Shown in pieces: positions 8,945 to 18,820 of a DNA stretch of 64,000 bases. Each line of letters opens with the position of its first letter. Position 1 is the stretch's first letter. The translations under genes were made by a program, and so were the position numbers. Below the pieces are notes generated by a model. It searched no databases and was not told the origin of the DNA. It saw nothing but the letters and a program-made list of their open reading frames with translations. This DNA comes from Lysobacter luteus (GTDB lineage: Bacteria > Pseudomonadota > Gammaproteobacteria > Xanthomonadales > Xanthomonadaceae): NCBI RefSeq assembly GCF_907164845.1, contig NZ_OU015430.1:124001-188000 (forward strand). Direction: 5' to 3'.

Positions 8945-9700
8945 TCAGCGCAGCGCGGCTGCAGCGGCGTCGGCGAGGTCGGCCGGACGCGCGCTACGGG
9001 CGCGGCTGGCCCGGTCGAAACCCAGCCGCTCCGCAAGCTCGACCAGCCGGTCGCTGGCGGCCACCACCGGCAGCGCGCGCAGGCGGCTGGCGAGGTCGGG
9101 TGGCAGGTTGAGCAGGACCTGTTGCAGGCCTTCGCCGCTCGATACCGCCAGCACTGCAGGCCGTTGCAGTTCGCGCAGTGCGGTCATCGCCCGGGGCGAG
9201 GGCGACAGCGGCTGGCGATGGTAGACATCGGCACGCACGACCGTCGCACCGCGGGCCTCGAACGCCGGCACCAGGGTCCCGCGCCCGCCCGGCGCGGTGA
9301 CCAGGCCGATCCGGGTGCGTGCGATGTCCTGCAGTCCGGGCAGGGCCAGCAGGCCTTCACTGTCCATCCGCTCCGGCGTGGCCACCCCGCGCGCGCCCGC
9401 GTCGGCCAGTGCCGCGGCGGTCCCGCTCCCGACCGCGAACCACTGTTGGTGCTCGGTCGGCCGCAACGGCAGCAGCGCCGCCGCCGCGCGCACCGCCGCC
9501 GGACTGGTAAACACCACCCGCGGCGCCCCCAGCGCCATCGACAGGGTGGCCTCGACATGCTCGTCGTCGCGCCGGCGCAACGCCCACGGCGAGATCGCCA
9601 CCACGCCGCCGCCGTGCCGAGCGGCGGCGCTGCGCATCGGTTCGTGCTGGCCCCGCGGTCGAAGCGAAACCAGGTACCAGTCGGGAGCGGCCATGGACAT
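8945..9700 (-). CDS. hemD: Uroporphyrinogen-III synthase HemD
   Basis: 251 aa. The enzyme cyclises hydroxymethylbilane with inversion of ring D. The two-domain fold is suggested by VFTSPAAVRAA, FAVGSGTAAAL and GLVTAPGGRGTLVPAF, followed by VYHRQPL and LAVSSGEGLQQVL, all standard HemD landmarks in order. ATG 9700 is chosen; ATG 9694 is also possible. The usual upstream partner hemC is absent: the next gene is a divergent thioesterase-like gene. Confidence 0.9.
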   Translation of the reverse strand: MSMAAPDWYLVSLRPRGQHEPMRSAAARHGGGVVAISPWALRRRDDEHVEATLSMALGAPRVVFTSPAAVRAAAALLPLRPTEHQQWFAVGSGTAAALADAGARGVATPERMDSEGLLALPGLQDIARTRIGLVTAPGGRGTLVPAFEARGATVVRADVYHRQPLSPSPRAMTALRELQRPAVLAVSSGEGLQQVLLNLPPDLASRLRALPVVAASDRLVELAERLGFDRASRARSARPADLADAAAAALR

Positions 9701-9775
9701 GCGGTGGAGCATAGCCACCCGCCGGTGAAGCCGGCAGTGCCCTATCCTGAAGCGCCCACCCGGTCCCGTTCGCCG

Positions 9776-10246
9776 ATGCCCCACGCCGACGCCCTCGAAC
9801 GTCTTCGCCACCACTACCAGTCGATGCCGCCCGTGGCCGCGATGGGCCTGTCGATCGCCGGTTACGACGGCGAGCGCCTGCAGCTGGCCGCGCCGCTGTC
9901 GCGCCACGTCAACGACAAAGGCTGTGCGTTCGGCGGCAGCCTCGCCTCGATGATGACGCTGGCCTCGTGGGGGCTGGTATCGCTCCGGATCGAGGCCGCC
10001 GGCATCGCCGCCGACGTGTACGTGGCCGACAGCCAGGTGCGCTACCTCGCGCCGCTGTTCTCCGACATCCAGGTCACCGCCACGCTGGGACCCGACAGCG
10101 ACTGGGACGGCTTCATCCAGACCCTGCGCCAGCGCGGCCGGGCCCGGGCAAACCTGGTGGCCAGCGTGCCGTTGCCCGACGGCGGCCCGGCGACCACGTT
10201 CACGGCCCGCTACGTCGCCATCGCCAAGCCGGTCGCTGAATCCTGA
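9776..10246 (+). CDS. YiiD C-terminal-type thioesterase (hotdog fold)
   Basis: 156 aa. Its composition matches the stand-alone YiiD_C thioesterase family: GLSIAGYDGERLQLAAPL, NDKGCAFGGSLASMMTLASWGL, then YLAPLFSDIQVTA near the middle. These proteins are hotdog-fold acyl-thioesterase homologues with largely unknown substrates. The start at ATG 9776 gives family length; the frame is open far upstream only because it runs antisense to hemD and hemX. It is divergent from hemD and 46 bp upstream of a lipoprotein gene, so the two may be co-transcribed. Confidence 0.8.
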   Translation: MPHADALERLRHHYQSMPPVAAMGLSIAGYDGERLQLAAPLSRHVNDKGCAFGGSLASMMTLASWGLVSLRIEAAGIAADVYVADSQVRYLAPLFSDIQVTATLGPDSDWDGFIQTLRQRGRARANLVASVPLPDGGPATTFTARYVAIAKPVAES

Positions 10247-10292
10247 GCGCCGGCGCGGCTAGGATGTCGGCACTGCACTGACCGGAGCGCCC

Positions 10293-10757
10293 ATGCGCCT
10301 GCCCCAATCGCTGTCCCCCCGGCGCCCCGCGCCCACTGCCGGCGCCACCCTCCGGGTCCTGCTGCTGCTTTTCGTGCTGCTGCTGTCGGCCTGCGCCAGC
10401 GCCGGCAAGGCCGCCAACGCGCTGGATGCCGCCCAGTACGCGTGGTCGGGCGCGATCCGCTGGGGCGATTTCACCGGCGCCGCCAACCTGGTCGACCCTG
10501 CCGTGCGCGAGGCCGATCCGTTGACCGACCTCGAACTGGAGCGCTACGAGCAGGTCCAGATCACCCGCTACCGGGACCTGGGCGCCAGCCGTGACGTCGA
10601 CGCGGGCACCGCGGTGCGCGACATCGAGATCGGCGTGGTCAACCGCCACACCATGGCCGAGCGCGCGGTGCGCTACCGCGAGACCTGGCGCTGGGACCCG
10701 GAGGCGCAGGCCTGGTGGATCACGAGCGGGTTGCCAGACCTCTGGGACGGGGACTGA
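10293..10757 (+). CDS. Putative lipoprotein of unknown function
   Basis: 154 aa. A basic, then strongly hydrophobic N-terminus (VLLLLFVLLLSACAS) ends in a lipobox with the modifiable cysteine near residue 34, so membrane anchoring through lipidation is likely. The mature part has an NTF2-like or small beta/alpha feel (IRWGDFTGAANLVDP, then RYRETWRWDPEAQAWWITSGLP). I do not recognise a named family. The twin-arginine-free, proline-rich leader is slightly long, so an internal start is possible. Confidence 0.7.
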   Translation: MRLPQSLSPRRPAPTAGATLRVLLLLFVLLLSACASAGKAANALDAAQYAWSGAIRWGDFTGAANLVDPAVREADPLTDLELERYEQVQITRYRDLGASRDVDAGTAVRDIEIGVVNRHTMAERAVRYRETWRWDPEAQAWWITSGLPDLWDGD

Positions 10758-10835
10758 CCGCGGACGGCCCGTGCGGCGGGCACCGGGCGGCATTTCTGCG
10801 ACAATCCGCCCCCCGCCAACCGCAGTCCCGCCGCC

Positions 10836-11273
10836 GTGACCCTTGACGAACTGCTGGCTTTCGCCGGCCGCCATCCCTACCTCTCGCTCGGCCTTGCCGG
10901 TCTGACCGTGGCGATCATCTACACCGAGGTCGCCCGCCTGTTCCGCGGATACAAGGCGCTGCGCCCGGCCGAACTGACGGGGCTGATCAACCGCGACAAC
11001 GCGCTGGTGGTCGACCTGTCCTCGACCAACGATTTCCAGAAGGGCCACATCGCCGGCAGCAAGTCGGTGCAGCCCAGCCAGTTCGATCCCGAAAACAAGA
11101 TGCTGGCGGCCGCCAAGACGCTGCCGGTGGTGGTCACCTGCCGGACCGGCCAGGCCTCGGCCAGTGCCGCCAAGCGCCTCAAGAAAGCCGGGTTCGAGCA
11201 GGTCTACTGGCTCGACGGTGGCGTCCAGGCCTGGCAGCAGGCCGACCTGCCACTGGTCAAGGGCCGCGGCTGA
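10836..11273 (+). CDS. Rhodanese-like domain protein with N-terminal membrane anchor
   Basis: 145 aa, GTG start. One membrane helix (about residues 15-32) precedes a single rhodanese domain with the active-site loop CRTGQAS around residues 98-104. The persulfide-forming cysteine is therefore present, so sulfur transfer is plausible. Such proteins often lie next to secB and gpsA in gammaproteobacteria, as they do here. The specific sulfur acceptor is unknown. Confidence 0.88.
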   Translation: MTLDELLAFAGRHPYLSLGLAGLTVAIIYTEVARLFRGYKALRPAELTGLINRDNALVVDLSSTNDFQKGHIAGSKSVQPSQFDPENKMLAAAKTLPVVVTCRTGQASASAAKRLKKAGFEQVYWLDGGVQAWQQADLPLVKGRG

Positions 11274-11409
11274 CAGACGCCATAGCGCGGGCGTCAAGCC
11301 CGCCGACAGGCCCTTGTGCCGGGCTTCGCAGCCCCCATCCTGAACGATGGCTGGCTGATTGCCGCATGCCATAATCGATCCTTTCCGCCTTATCGCTGGA
11401 GTCACCGAG

Positions 11410-11934
11410 ATGTCCGAAGAAACCACCAACGGCGCTGTCGCGCCGGCCGAAGCCGCCGCCGGCAACACCGGGACGGCGTTCACGGTCGAGAAGATCTACG
11501 CCAAGGACGTCTCCTTCGAAGTGCCCGGTGGCCCGGCGGTGTTCAACGAGCAGGCCCAGCCGCAACTGCAGATGAACCTCAGCCAGAGCGTCCAGCGCCT
11601 CGGCGAGAACGCCTACGAGGTCGTGCTCGGCATCACCCTGACCTGCAACGCCGCCGAAAAGCCGATGTACCTGGTTGAGGTCAAGCAGGCCGGCGTGTTC
11701 GGCCTGTCGGGTTTCGAGCCCGCCCAGCTCGACGTCATGCTGGGTACCCACTGCCCCAACATGCTGTACCCGTACGCCCGCCAGCTGATCAGCTCGCTGG
11801 TGCAGTCCGGCGGCTTCCCGCCGTTCTTCCTGCAGCCGATCAACTTCGATGCGCTGTATGCCGAGGGCCTGCGCCAGCGCGCGGCCAAGCAGGCCAGCGA
11901 ACTGAGCGACGCGGAAACCGGCGGCAACGCCTGA
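11410..11934 (+). CDS. secB: Protein-export chaperone SecB
   Basis: 174 aa. The homotetrameric chaperone keeps preproteins unfolded for SecA/SecYEG. Core SecB strands are clear: [45 protein letters not shown] and [16 protein letters not shown]- and C-terminal tails are alanine-rich and of normal length. ATG 11410 follows a short leader. It is ten bases upstream of gpsA, and the pair form the usual secB-gpsA unit. Confidence 0.95.
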   Translation: MSEETTNGAVAPAEAAAGNTGTAFTVEKIYAKDVSFEVPGGPAVFNEQAQPQLQMNLSQSVQRLGENAYEVVLGITLTCNAAEKPMYLVEVKQAGVFGLSGFEPAQLDVMLGTHCPNMLYPYARQLISSLVQSGGFPPFFLQPINFDALYAEGLRQRAAKQASELSDAETGGNA

Positions 11935-11944
11935 CCGGCACGGC

Positions 11945-12985
11945 ATGGTTTCCAGCCTGAACAGCGAGCCCGCGCAGACTGTCGCGGTGCTCGGCGCGGG
12001 CTCGTGGGGAACCGCGCTCGCGGCCCTGATCGCCCGGCACGGCCACCACACCGTGCTGTGGGGACGCGACGCGGCCAGCATCGCGATGATCGACCAGGGC
12101 CAGCAGAACACCCGCTACCTGCCCGGCATTCCGCTACCCGACACCCTGCGCGCGACCACCGACCTGGCGGCCGCACTGTCCGGCGCCGACCTGGTGCTGG
12201 TCGCTGTGCCGTCGCACGCGTTCGCCGACACCCTGCGGCTGCTGGCGCCGCACCGCCCGGAGGCGGCCGGCGTGTCGTGGGCGACCAAGGGTTTCGAACC
12301 GGGGAGCGGCCGTTTCCTGCACGAGGTGGCGGCCGAGGTGCTGGGCCCCGGCGTGCCGCTCGCCGTCGTCACCGGGCCGTCCTTCGCCAAGGAGGTCGCG
12401 CTCGGCCTGCCGACCGCGCTGACCGTGCATTCCGATACCGCCGCGTTCGCGCAGTCGGTGGCCGGGGTGCTGCACGGCCCCAGCTTCCGCGCCTACACCG
12501 GCGAGGACATGCTGGGCGCCGAACTCGGTGGCGCGATGAAGAACGTGCTCGCGGTGGCCACCGGCGTCGCCGACGGCATGGAGCTCGGGCTCAATGCCCG
12601 GGCCGGCCTGATCACCCGCGGCCTCAACGAGATGCTGCGGCTCAACCGCGCGCTCGGCGGCCAGCCGGAGACCCTGATGGGGCTGGCCGGACTGGGCGAC
12701 CTGGTGCTGACCTGCACCGGTGACCTGTCGCGCAACCGGCGGCTCGGCCTCGCACTGGGCCGCGGCCAGTCGATCGACGAGGCGGTCACCGCGATCGGGC
12801 AGGTGGTCGAGTCGGTGCAGACCGCCGACGAGGTCATGCGGCTGGCGCGCCGCCACGGCGTCGAACTGCCGATCGCCGAAGCCGTGTACGCCGTGCTGCA
12901 CGGCGAGATAACGCCCGGCGAGGGCCTGCGCCAGCTGATGGCGCGCGAGCAGAAGGCCGAGTACCCGACCGCGCTGTTCGGCTGA
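11945..12985 (+). CDS. gpsA: NAD(P)-dependent glycerol-3-phosphate dehydrogenase GpsA
   Basis: 346 aa. It reduces dihydroxyacetone phosphate to sn-glycerol-3-phosphate, the substrate of PlsB found at the left edge. The N-terminal Rossmann motif [12 protein letters not shown] lies at about residues 15-26. [17 protein letters not shown] and [17 protein letters not shown] carry conserved substrate and catalytic residues (including the Lys of GAMKN). The full-length C-terminal domain is present. It lies immediately after secB and a terminator-like hairpin follows. Confidence 0.95.
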   Translation: MVSSLNSEPAQTVAVLGAGSWGTALAALIARHGHHTVLWGRDAASIAMIDQGQQNTRYLPGIPLPDTLRATTDLAAALSGADLVLVAVPSHAFADTLRLLAPHRPEAAGVSWATKGFEPGSGRFLHEVAAEVLGPGVPLAVVTGPSFAKEVALGLPTALTVHSDTAAFAQSVAGVLHGPSFRAYTGEDMLGAELGGAMKNVLAVATGVADGMELGLNARAGLITRGLNEMLRLNRALGGQPETLMGLAGLGDLVLTCTGDLSRNRRLGLALGRGQSIDEAVTAIGQVVESVQTADEVMRLARRHGVELPIAEAVYAVLHGEITPGEGLRQLMAREQKAEYPTALFG

Positions 12986-12995
12986 GTGCGCCGCG

Positions 12996-13029
12996 CCAAA
13001 AAGCAAGCCCCGGCCGGAGCCGGGGCTTG
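12996..13029 (-). terminator. Intrinsic terminator serving the Ax21-like gene
   Basis: An 11-bp perfect stem (CAAGCCCCGGC / GCCGGGGCTTG, loop CGGA) lies at 13004-13029. On the minus strand it is followed by GC and then TTTTT, so it terminates leftward transcription from the Ax21-like gene. The same hairpin may help stop gpsA transcription from the other side, although no T tract follows on the plus strand. Confidence 0.8.
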
Positions 13030-13081
13030 ATCGCGACGATTTCGGGGGAGAGAGAGATTGTCGCGAGACGCGGGGTGACGC

Positions 13082-13654
13082 TTAGAACGTGATGCGCGGT
13101 CCGATGAAGTACTCGGCATCGCCGTCGACGAGCTTGACGTCGCCGCTGATGCCCCACATCGGGTTGAACTTCACCTGCGCACCGACGCGGCCGTAGAACT
13201 CGCCGTCGTAGTCGTTGCCATCCTCGTAGCCGGCCATCGCGTAGCCCTCGAGGTTGGTGGTGAGCGCGCCGCGCACGCCGGCTTCGACGCTGTAGCCGTT
13301 GAAGCTGTTGTCGAACTCGTCCTCGAAGCGCTCGTAGGCGACACGGGTCACCAGGTCGGCGCGCGGGGAGATCTCGTGGTTGTAGCCCAGGCCGAGGCGC
13401 ATCTGGTCGACATCGACGCCTTCGAACTGCACGCCGCCGACGTTGAAGTCGTCGGTCTTCTGGCCGGAGTAGCCACCGAACACGTGGAAGTTCGGAGCGA
13501 TCGCGCCGGAACCGTTGATGGCCCAGCCGTCGGAATCAAGCGCGTCGTTGGCGATGTAGCCGCCCTCGACATAGTTGTAGGACACGCCGTCGGCGGCAGA
13601 GGCGGCGAACGGCAGGGCCGCAAGCAGGGTCAGGGCGAGCAGGGACTTTTTCAT
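13082..13654 (-). CDS. Ax21-family outer-membrane beta-barrel protein
   Basis: 190 aa with a cleavable signal peptide (MKKSLLALTLLAALPFAASA). The mature part is a small eight-strand-type barrel with alternating polar and apolar residues and a terminal phenylalanine (FIGPRITF), the outer-membrane insertion signal. The opening VSYNYVEGGYIAND is typical of xanthomonad Ax21 proteins, which were once proposed as secreted immune elicitors and are now regarded as outer-membrane proteins. It is monocistronic: a 300-bp upstream gap and its own terminator. Confidence 0.85.
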   Translation of the reverse strand: MKKSLLALTLLAALPFAASAADGVSYNYVEGGYIANDALDSDGWAINGSGAIAPNFHVFGGYSGQKTDDFNVGGVQFEGVDVDQMRLGLGYNHEISPRADLVTRVAYERFEDEFDNSFNGYSVEAGVRGALTTNLEGYAMAGYEDGNDYDGEFYGRVGAQVKFNPMWGISGDVKLVDGDAEYFIGPRITF

Positions 13655-13960
13655 GAAGGTCTTGGCCTCTTTTGATGATTGGTCCGGCCTCGGTCGCGCA
13701 TTCGGGGGAGGTGCGCCGCGGCTCGGCATCGGCAGTATCCAAGTGGCGGCAAAACCGCCACTGAATTGTGAACCCACGAGTCCAGCAACTACATCGCAGG
13801 TTCAGGATCGGCCTGATCGGGTGGGACCGTCCACGTGCGGAGCGGGGGATTGAAACCTCGATCGAGACCGGCGTGGCCAGCTTCGTGAATTGACCCGTAC
13901 TTAATGCCGTCGGACCTAGGGTGGATTCCCCCAAGCGGCACGTGCCCCCCGGAGTCGTCG
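13655..13960. other. Intergenic stretch, no gene seen
   Basis: 306 bases between the divergent Ax21-like gene and the small gene at 13961. It should hold both promoters. I see no convincing -35/-10 pair, palindrome or RNA gene; open frames crossing it are shadows. Confidence 0.5.
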
Positions 13961-14230
13961 ATGAAGAGCATCCGCAAGACCGCGTCCCAGAGGTCCCGGG
14001 ACGCCGCGCAGGCCGCCGCCTGCACCATCGGCATCGAGGCGCGTGCGTGTTTCGGCGACCGCCCGTGGGCGGAGATCGAGCCGGCGCTGGCACGCTGCTG
14101 GGCGAACAACTACGCGCGCCTGCGGGTCGACTGGATCTGCGTGGCCGAATGGGCCTACACCGCCTGGAACTACCGCCGCCCGCGCGCGATGCTGGCGCCG
14201 GAGCCGCCGTACGGCCAGGTGGCGTCGTGA
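13961..14230 (+). CDS. Small hypothetical protein
   Basis: 89 aa starting MKSIRKTASQRSRDAAQAAA. Tryptophan-rich central part (GDRPWAEIEPALARCWANNY, then WICVAEWAYTAWNYRRP) suggests a folded helical protein. No signal peptide or membrane segment. An upstream continuation of the frame to 13904 exists, but this start follows CGGAGTCGTCG, a reasonable ribosome site. Family unknown to me; I believe it is real because composition and periodicity are protein-like. Confidence 0.6.
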   Translation: MKSIRKTASQRSRDAAQAAACTIGIEARACFGDRPWAEIEPALARCWANNYARLRVDWICVAEWAYTAWNYRRPRAMLAPEPPYGQVAS

Positions 14231-14563
14231 AGCCGCGCGTACACAGCTGGCATGTCCCACCGGGCACGCGGCCGCCCCAACCCGGGCGCGAACCGCGTGT
14301 GGATCCGATGGCCAGGCTGGCGGTGCCGGTGTCCACCGCCGCCAGCGAACCGGCCGGTGCGGCTGCCGCCGGTGACGCTCCGGCAGGCGCCACGTCACAG
14401 GCACGGCGGAGTCACCGCACGCACTGAGCCCCCCGGGTCCCTGGCAAGTTGCCGGCTTGTGACCCGGATCGCAGACGGGCGTCTGCCACTGGCGTTCGAT
14501 AGGCCCTGGGGTCCCGCGGCAAGGCACGCCGCCGTGGGGATGGGGACACAGGGGGATGGCGCC
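14231..14563. other. Intergenic stretch, no gene supported
   Basis: 333 GC-rich bases. Open frames cover it in several phases, as expected at this GC content, but their translations are low-complexity Arg/Pro/Ala strings. No terminator, repeat or operator recognised. Confidence 0.5.
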
Positions 14564-14686
14564 ATGAAACCGGACAAGCCGCTGCGGCCGGACCGCACGG
14601 AATTGATGTCACGTGGATTTGCATTGCTCGCCTTGCTGGCGGGCGTTGTCTGGGCCTGGGTGCAGGGAGGGACAGCGCTCCCCTGA
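14564..14686 (+). CDS. Possible 40-aa single-pass membrane microprotein
   Basis: A short frame starting MKPDKPLRPDRTELMSRG has a charged head followed by one hydrophobic helix (FALLALLAGVVWAWVQGG) and ends soon after. GGGGGATGGCGCC upstream offers a ribosome site. Too short for confident calling; support is the clean soluble-head/one-helix layout just upstream of the zwf promoter. Confidence 0.4.
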   Translation: MKPDKPLRPDRTELMSRGFALLALLAGVVWAWVQGGTALP

Positions 14687-14710
14687 CGTATCGCAGGCAC
14701 GCCGGCGTGC

Positions 14711-14724
14711 TGCAAACGTATGCA
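14711..14724. promoter_or_regulatory. LacI-type operator upstream of zwf
   Basis: TGCAAACGTATGCA, an imperfect palindrome matching the elements at 22246, 30116 and 56576. It lies 57 bp before the zwf start, in the promoter region, as expected for repression of the Entner-Doudoroff operon in the absence of sugar. Confidence 0.7.
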
Positions 14725-14781
14725 GCCGCCACCCGGTGATCACCGGCAGTACGCTGCGGATCCACTGCACGGACCCGCGAC

Positions 14782-16248
14782 GTGACCGGCACAACCGCCT
14801 CGTTGTTGACCATCTTCGGCGCCACCGGCGACCTGGCCCGGCGCATGCTGCTGCCGTCGCTGCACGGGCTCGAGCGTGACGGCCTGTTGCCATCGGCGCT
14901 GCGGGTCCTGGGCACCGCGCGCAGCGCGCTCGACACCGACGGCTTCCGCGCGCTGGTCGCCGAGGCGATCGAGGAGCAGGTCCCAGCCAGTGAGCGCGAT
15001 CCCGACGCACTGGCCGCGCTGCTGCAACGCATCCAGTACCAGCCGGCTGCGCTCGATGACGCTTCCTCGCTTGCGTCGCTGTGCGACACCATCTCCCGCT
15101 TGCGCGACGGCGGTGACGCCGTCTTCCACCTGAGCACCGCACCGCGCTGGTATGCACCTGTCTGCGACGCGCTCGCCGCACACGGCGTCGCCGGCCCTGG
15201 CACCCGGGTGATGCTCGAGAAGCCACTGGGCCACGACCTCGCCAGCGCCACCGCGATCAACGACGGCGTCGCCCGTGCGTTCGACGAGGACCGCGTGTTC
15301 CGGGTCGACCACTACCTGGGCAAGGAAGGCGTACAGAACCTGCTGGCGCTGCGTTTCGGCAACGCGTTGTTCGAGCCGCTGTGGAACGCGCGCCACGTCG
15401 AGCAGGTGCAGATCACCGTGGCCGAGACCGTCGGGGTGGAAGGGCGGGGGGACTACTACGACGAGTCCGGCGCCAGCCGCGACATGCTGCAGAACCACCT
15501 GCTGCAGCTGCTGTGCCTGGTCGCGATCGAGCCGCCGTCGCAGTTCGAGCCGACCGCGGTGCGCAACGAGAAGATCAAGGTGCTGCGCTCGCTTCGCCCG
15601 ATCGGCCGGGAGGAGGTCGCCGCGGAAACCGTCATCGGCCAGTACACCGCCGGCGCCGTCGGCGGCCTGGCGGTGCCGGGCTACTTGGACGAGCTTGGCC
15701 GCGGCAGTGCGACCGCGACCTTCGTCGCGCTGCGCGCGCAGGTCGACAACTGGCGCTGGAAGGGCGTGCCGTTCTACCTGCGCACCGGCAAGCGCATGCC
15801 GCAGCGTTGCACCGAGATCTACCTGCAGTTCCGCGCCGTGCCGCACTCGATCTTCGATCACGGGGGCGCGCCGCTGCAGCCCAACGCACTGGTGATCCGG
15901 CTGCAGCCGGAGGAGCGCATCGAGCTGCGGATGATGCACAAGACGCCGGGGCTGGACCGCAACGGCCTGCAGCTGTCGCAGGTCGCGCTGGACCTGGACA
16001 TGCAGGAGCAGTTCGCCAGCCACCGCCGCCGCCTTGCCTACGAGCGGCTGTACCTCGATGCAATCGAGGGCAACGGCACGCTGTTCGTGCGGCGCGACGA
16101 GACCGAGGCCGCGTGGCAGTGGATCGATGCGATCCACGAGGGCTGGCGCCAAGCCGGCATCACCCCGCGGCCGTACCCCGCCGGGACCTGGGGGCCGTCG
16201 CGTGCGGTCACCCTGGCCGAGCGGCACGGCCACGCCTGGCGCGAGTGA
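14782..16248 (+). CDS. zwf: Glucose-6-phosphate 1-dehydrogenase
   Basis: 488 aa, GTG start. It oxidises glucose-6-phosphate to 6-phosphogluconolactone with NAD(P). The nucleotide-binding loop FGATGDLARR (12-21) and the substrate/catalytic motif RVDHYLGKE (174-182) are intact, and length is normal. First gene of zwf-pgl-edd-glk with eda following, so it feeds the Entner-Doudoroff route. The operator at 14711 places it under probable LacI-family control. Confidence 0.96.
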   Translation: MTGTTASLLTIFGATGDLARRMLLPSLHGLERDGLLPSALRVLGTARSALDTDGFRALVAEAIEEQVPASERDPDALAALLQRIQYQPAALDDASSLASLCDTISRLRDGGDAVFHLSTAPRWYAPVCDALAAHGVAGPGTRVMLEKPLGHDLASATAINDGVARAFDEDRVFRVDHYLGKEGVQNLLALRFGNALFEPLWNARHVEQVQITVAETVGVEGRGDYYDESGASRDMLQNHLLQLLCLVAIEPPSQFEPTAVRNEKIKVLRSLRPIGREEVAAETVIGQYTAGAVGGLAVPGYLDELGRGSATATFVALRAQVDNWRWKGVPFYLRTGKRMPQRCTEIYLQFRAVPHSIFDHGGAPLQPNALVIRLQPEERIELRMMHKTPGLDRNGLQLSQVALDLDMQEQFASHRRRLAYERLYLDAIEGNGTLFVRRDETEAAWQWIDAIHEGWRQAGITPRPYPAGTWGPSRAVTLAERHGHAWRE

Positions 16249-16250
16249 GC

Positions 16251-16964
16251 ATGGCGATGACCGGCCGCTTCGAACATATCCACGACAGCGCCGAGACACT
16301 GGCCGCGGCGCTGGCGGAGGAGTTGAGGCTCGCCTGCGAAGCGGCCATCGCCCGCCGCGGCCGCGCGGTGCTTGCGCTTGCGGGCGGGCAGACGCCGTTG
16401 CCGCTGTATCGTCGCCTGGCCGCCGCGCCGCTGCCGTGGTCGCAGGTGCTGTTGCTGCCGACGGACGAGCGCTGCGTGCCGCACGACCATCCGGCCTGCA
16501 ACGTGCGCGCGCTGGGCGAGGCGTTCGCTGCCGCCGCCGGCATGCGGCTGGCCAGCCTGACCACGGAGGACGGCGACCCCGAGCGCTCCGAACGGGCCGC
16601 GCGCGACCTGCTGGCGGGCTACCCCGAGCCGTTCGACGCGGTGCTGCTCGGCATGGGCGGCGACGCGCACGTGGCGTCGCTGTTCCCCGGCGCACCACAG
16701 CTGGTCGAGGCGCTGGATCCGGACGGTCCCGCCGATGCCTGCCGAATCGACCCGCAGCCGTTGCCGGCGCAGGCGCCGTATCCCCGCATCAGCCTGACCG
16801 CCGCGCGCCTGCTGCGCACCCGCGCGCTGTACCTGGCGATCACCGGTGACAAGCGCGACGTGCTGCATCGCGCCCTCGCGTCGGGTGCGAAGAACGCGCG
16901 GCCGCCGGTCGCCGCCGTCCTCGACGCGGCCACCGCGCCGGTGCACGTACATTGGAGCCCGTGA
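16251..16964 (+). CDS. pgl: 6-phosphogluconolactonase
   Basis: 237 aa, DevB/SOL type. It hydrolyses the lactone made by Zwf. Landmarks are [34 protein letters not shown] and [16 protein letters not shown]. The last is usually GGDGHxASLFP, so alanine replaces one glycine here. It begins two bases after the zwf stop and ends overlapping the edd start (TGATG), so it is tightly coupled. Confidence 0.94.
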   Translation: MAMTGRFEHIHDSAETLAAALAEELRLACEAAIARRGRAVLALAGGQTPLPLYRRLAAAPLPWSQVLLLPTDERCVPHDHPACNVRALGEAFAAAAGMRLASLTTEDGDPERSERAARDLLAGYPEPFDAVLLGMGGDAHVASLFPGAPQLVEALDPDGPADACRIDPQPLPAQAPYPRISLTAARLLRTRALYLAITGDKRDVLHRALASGAKNARPPVAAVLDAATAPVHVHWSP

Positions 16965-18820
16965 TGAGCCTGCACCCCACCGTCGAGCGCGTCACCGCGC
17001 GCATCATCGAACGCAGCCGCCACACCCGCGGCGACTACCTGCGGCGGATGGACGAGGCGCGTGCGCAGTCGCCAGCCCGCACGCCCGCGCGGCTTGCGCT
17101 GAGCTGCGGCAACCTCGCCCACGGCTTTGCCGCCTCCGGCGAGGACAAGCCGGCACTGCGTGACGGCCATGCCGGCAACATCGGCATCGTCACCGCCTAC
17201 AACGACATGCTGTCGGCCCACCAGCCGCTGGAGCAGTACCCCAGCCTGATCCGTGCCGCCGCGCGGGCGGCCGGCGGCAGCGCGCAGGTGGCCGGCGGCG
17301 TGCCGGCAATGTGCGACGGGGTCACCCAGGGCCGCGCCGGCATGGAGCTGTCGCTGTTCTCGCGCGACACCATCGCGCTGGCGACCGCGGTCGCATTGAG
17401 CCACGACATGTTCGACGCCGCGCTGCTGATGGGTGTGTGCGACAAGATCGTGCCGGGCCTGCTGATTGGTGCACTGTCCTTCGGCCACCTGCCGGTGGTC
17501 TTCGTGCCGGCCGGGCCGATGACCACCGGCCTGTCCAATCGTGACAAGGCGGCGGTGCGCCAGCGCTACGCGGAAGGGCGGGCCACGCGTGAGGAGTTGC
17601 TGGAGGCCGAGGCGCGCAGCTACCACGGCGCCGGCACCTGCACCTTCTACGGCACCGCCAACTCCAACCAGATGCTGATGGAAGTGATGGGCCTGCACAT
17701 GCCGGGCACCGCCTTCGTCAACCCCGGCACGCCGCTGCGCGATGCGCTGACCGTCGCCGCCACCGAACAGGCGCTTCGCATCACCGCCCTGGGCGACGAC
17801 TACCGCCCGCTCGCGCACACCGTCGACGAGAAGGCGATCGTCAACGCGATGGTCGGACTGGCCGCGACTGGCGGCTCGACCAACCACGCGATCCACCTGG
17901 TCGCGATCGCGCGCGCGGCCGGCATCGCGATCGACTGGGACGACCTCGACGCGCTGTCGCGGGTCACCCCGCTGCTCGCGCGGATCTACCCCAACGGCAG
18001 CGCCGACGTGAACCATTTCCACGCCGCCGGTGGCCTGGGCTTCGCGATTGGCGAGTTGATCGGCGCCGGGCTGCTGCATCCGGACATCGCCTGCGTACAC
18101 GGCGGCGACCTGCGCCAGCAGGCGATGGAACCCTGGCTCGATGACTTGGCGCTGCGCTGGCGCGCGCCGCCCGCGACCTCGCTCGACCCCTCGGTGCTGC
18201 GCGGGGTGGCGATGCCGTTCGATGCCGAGGGTGGACTGCGCCGGCTGGCGGGCAACCTGGGCCGGGCCGTGGTGAAGGTGTCGGCGGTTGCGCCGGCGCA
18301 CCGCTCGATCACTGCGCCGGCGCGGGTGTTCGACTCGCAGGACGCAGTGCTCGACGCGTTCCGTGCCGGCACGCTGGAAGGCGACTTTGTGTGCGTTGTG
18401 CGCGGGCAGGGGCCGCGCGCCAACGGCATGCCTGAACTGCACAAGCTCACCCCGACCCTCGGCGTGCTGCAGGACCGCGGCCAGCGCATCGCGCTGCTGA
18501 CGGACGGGCGCATGTCCGGCGCGTCGGGCAAGGTGCTCGCGGCAATCCACGTGACCCCCGAAGCAATCGACGGCGGCGCGCTCGCGCGCTTGCGTGACGG
18601 TGATCGGGTGCGCATCGACGCCGACGCCGGCACGCTCGACGCGCAGGTGGACGCGGCCCAGTGGCGCGCGCGCGAACCCGCCCGCACCATCGACCCGTCG
18701 AGCCGGGCTGGCATGGGCCGCGAGCTGTTCGGCCTGATGCGTGCCCACGCCGGCACTGCCGAGCAGGGCGCCTGCAGCCTGTTCGCAGATCCGGACATCG
18801 CTCGCGCGGAGGTCGCATGA
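16964..18820 (+). CDS. edd: Phosphogluconate dehydratase
   Basis: 618 aa. The IlvD/Edd-family iron-sulfur dehydratase converts 6-phosphogluconate to KDPG. Visible family blocks: [86 protein letters not shown] and [19 protein letters not shown]. Cysteines for the cluster are in CDG and VCDK. ATG 16964 overlaps the pgl stop and its own stop overlaps glk as ATGA. Confidence 0.95.
   Translation: MSLHPTVERVTARIIERSRHTRGDYLRRMDEARAQSPARTPARLALSCGNLAHGFAASGEDKPALRDGHAGNIGIVTAYNDMLSAHQPLEQYPSLIRAAARAAGGSAQVAGGVPAMCDGVTQGRAGMELSLFSRDTIALATAVALSHDMFDAALLMGVCDKIVPGLLIGALSFGHLPVVFVPAGPMTTGLSNRDKAAVRQRYAEGRATREELLEAEARSYHGAGTCTFYGTANSNQMLMEVMGLHMPGTAFVNPGTPLRDALTVAATEQALRITALGDDYRPLAHTVDEKAIVNAMVGLAATGGSTNHAIHLVAIARAAGIAIDWDDLDALSRVTPLLARIYPNGSADVNHFHAAGGLGFAIGELIGAGLLHPDIACVHGGDLRQQAMEPWLDDLALRWRAPPATSLDPSVLRGVAMPFDAEGGLRRLAGNLGRAVVKVSAVAPAHRSITAPARVFDSQDAVLDAFRAGTLEGDFVCVVRGQGPRANGMPELHKLTPTLGVLQDRGQRIALLTDGRMSGASGKVLAAIHVTPEAIDGGALARLRDGDRVRIDADAGTLDAQVDAAQWRAREPARTIDPSSRAGMGRELFGLMRAHAGTAEQGACSLFADPDIARAEVA

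Noticed and set aside
14252..14563. Plus-strand frame upstream of the 40-residue microprotein
   Set aside because: Pro/Arg/Ala string with no start signal; only the final 40 codons look protein-like.
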